DNA of 6,740 nucleotides from SIG710 sp045595425 (lineage in GTDB: Bacteria; Bacillota; Clostridia; Oscillospirales; CAG-272), in NCBI GenBank assembly GCA_045595425.1, contig JAZOAL010000070.1, positions 1 to 6,740 of the forward strand, given 5' to 3'. Each line of letters begins with the position of its first letter. Positions within the stretch are counted from its first letter, which is position 1. The notes under the pieces are model-generated. The model was not told where the DNA came from. It searched no databases and worked only from the letters and a program-made list of their open reading frames with translations. Positions 6,079-6,740 of this stretch are shown here, one piece after another. A program made the position numbers and the translations under genes.

Positions 6079-6740
6079 CTTGAATACCTCCTGCGAACGA
6101 ATTGCATATAGGCTTCCTTGAACTCGCGACGATGGGTTGCGGCGACGGAGAGCACGGTGCCGTCCTTCATCAAAACCTGCGAGCCGCTTTGCGCCTCCGA
6201 GATATGCTCGAGGTTGACTATATACGCGGAATGGATCTTGAAAAATCTCTTGTCGGTGCAAATGCTTTCAAGAGCCTTGATCGTGCCGCGGCATTTGTAT
6301 GTCGCGCCGTTTTCGCAATAGATATTATAATAGTTTTTGTCGTTTTCAAAATATAGAACGTCGCTCGGGCGGAGGGTGATGTTTCCTTCGGTCGAGTTAA
6401 ATGAGAGTGCCTGCGTTTCCGAAAGGCACTTTTCTATCGCCTTGTCAAATGCGGAGGGCAGTTCTTCTTTAAGATGAAGCTTACGCAAAAAGCGGAAGGG
6501 GCTGTAAGCGAAGGACTGATAAACGTAATTATCGTAAGCAGAGACGAATATGATGAGAGCTTTCGGATCCTTTTCGGATATTTTCGCCGCGAGATCAAAA
6601 CCCGTGATCTTCGGCATATCTATATCGAGGAAGATTATGTCGAAATCCATTTGCTCCATGAACGAGAGAACGAGCTCGGGCGAGGTGAAGGTGGGACCGA
6701 TCTTGAGGTCAAGATCGCCCTCATATTTCGCGGCAAGCAC
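6075..6740 (-). CDS. AgrA-like LytTR response regulator, N-terminus outside the window
   Basis: The visible 221 residues are nearly the whole protein; roughly 15-20 N-terminal residues lie beyond the window, judged from the usual position of the phospho-aspartate. The receiver domain shows FLDIDMP (phosphoacceptor Asp39 of the visible part), the conserved serine in FVSAYD and a lysine in RFLRKLHL, where the usual Lys-Pro is altered. The C-terminal LytTR DNA-binding domain (about 118-217) has ITLRPSDVLYFENDKNYYNIY and the typical FFKIHSAYIVNLEHI stretch. Members bind direct repeats upstream of target genes when phosphorylated by the partner kinase, which here is the overlapping gene. Its last codons (Arg-Arg at the C-terminus) encode the kinase's ribosome site, so the two proteins are translationally coupled. 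The base composition is richer in GC than the genes at 3379-4719. Confidence 0.9.
   Translation of the reverse strand: MLAAKYEGDLDLKIGPTFTSPELVLSFMEQMDFDIIFLDIDMPKITGFDLAAKISEKDPKALIIFVSAYDNYVYQSFAYSPFRFLRKLHLKEELPSAFDKAIEKCLSETQALSFNSTEGNITLRPSDVLYFENDKNYYNIYCENGATYKCRGTIKALESICTDKRFFKIHSAYIVNLEHISEAQSGSQVLMKDGTVLSVAATHRREFKEAYMQFVRRRYSR
6087..6092 (-). promoter_or_regulatory. Ribosome binding site of the kinase inside the regulator gene
   Basis: A perfect AGGAGG is formed by two arginine codons of the regulator and lies 8 bases before ATG 6078. It decides the kinase start and couples its translation to that of the regulator. Confidence 0.85.

Noticed and set aside
6079..6261. N-terminal extension of the histidine kinase into the regulator gene
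   Set aside because: It overlaps the well-supported LytTR coding sequence in another frame, is arginine-rich without family features, and the AGGAGG-ATG pair at 6092-6076 gives a normal kinase start.
1..6740. CRISPR array, tRNA, rRNA or insertion sequence
   Set aside because: No regularly spaced direct repeats, no cloverleaf or rRNA core sequence, and no transposase frame were seen on either strand.

Overview
The window looks like chromosome from a member of the Bacillota, probably a gut-type Clostridia. The grounds are strong AGGAGG-type ribosome binding sites, TTG starts, near-consensus sigma-A promoters, a clostridial-style large serine recombinase, a LexA repressor and an AgrC/AgrA-like LytTR two-component pair. 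This is an inference; there is no rRNA or housekeeping marker in the window.

Layout. (1) Positions 76-3169, minus strand: a block read from right to left with its own promoters. It holds a LexA-family repressor, then a 290-residue protein of unknown function with a C-terminal sigma-70-region-4-like helix-turn-helix, then a large serine recombinase. The recombinase reading frame is broken by one in-frame amber codon (TAG, 1426-1428) at codon 39, between the catalytic serine and the conserved arginines, so it is scored as a pseudogene. The left edge (1-46) may hold the start of one more minus-strand gene. (2) Positions 3170-3378: a divergent intergenic region with a perfect 15-base palindrome, a near-consensus plus-strand promoter, and a roughly 57-nt leader or small RNA that ends in a clear intrinsic terminator 27 bases before the next gene. 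(3) Positions 3379-4719, plus strand: an AT-rich two-gene unit encoding a two-helix membrane protein with a long soluble C-terminal domain, and a PIN-domain nuclease started from TTG. It closes with a strong terminator hairpin at 4736-4780. (4) Positions 4789-6740, minus strand, visibly more GC-rich: an AgrA-like response regulator (N-terminus outside the window) translationally coupled by an ATGA overlap to a GHKL sensor histidine kinase. No AgrB or AgrD is present.

How the parts may work together. Regions 1-3 look like accessory DNA set beside a resident two-component system. The repressor and the helix-turn-helix protein form a transcription unit that could tie the recombinase block to DNA damage. 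The membrane protein/PIN nuclease pair, behind a leader with a built-in terminator, has the build of a small conditional effector module (defence or toxin-like). That is inference, since neither gene is recognised as a named system. The most interesting points are the terminator-bearing leader (with a possible 10-codon leader peptide whose TAG stop lies in the terminator stem), the membrane protein/PIN pair, and the amber-interrupted recombinase.
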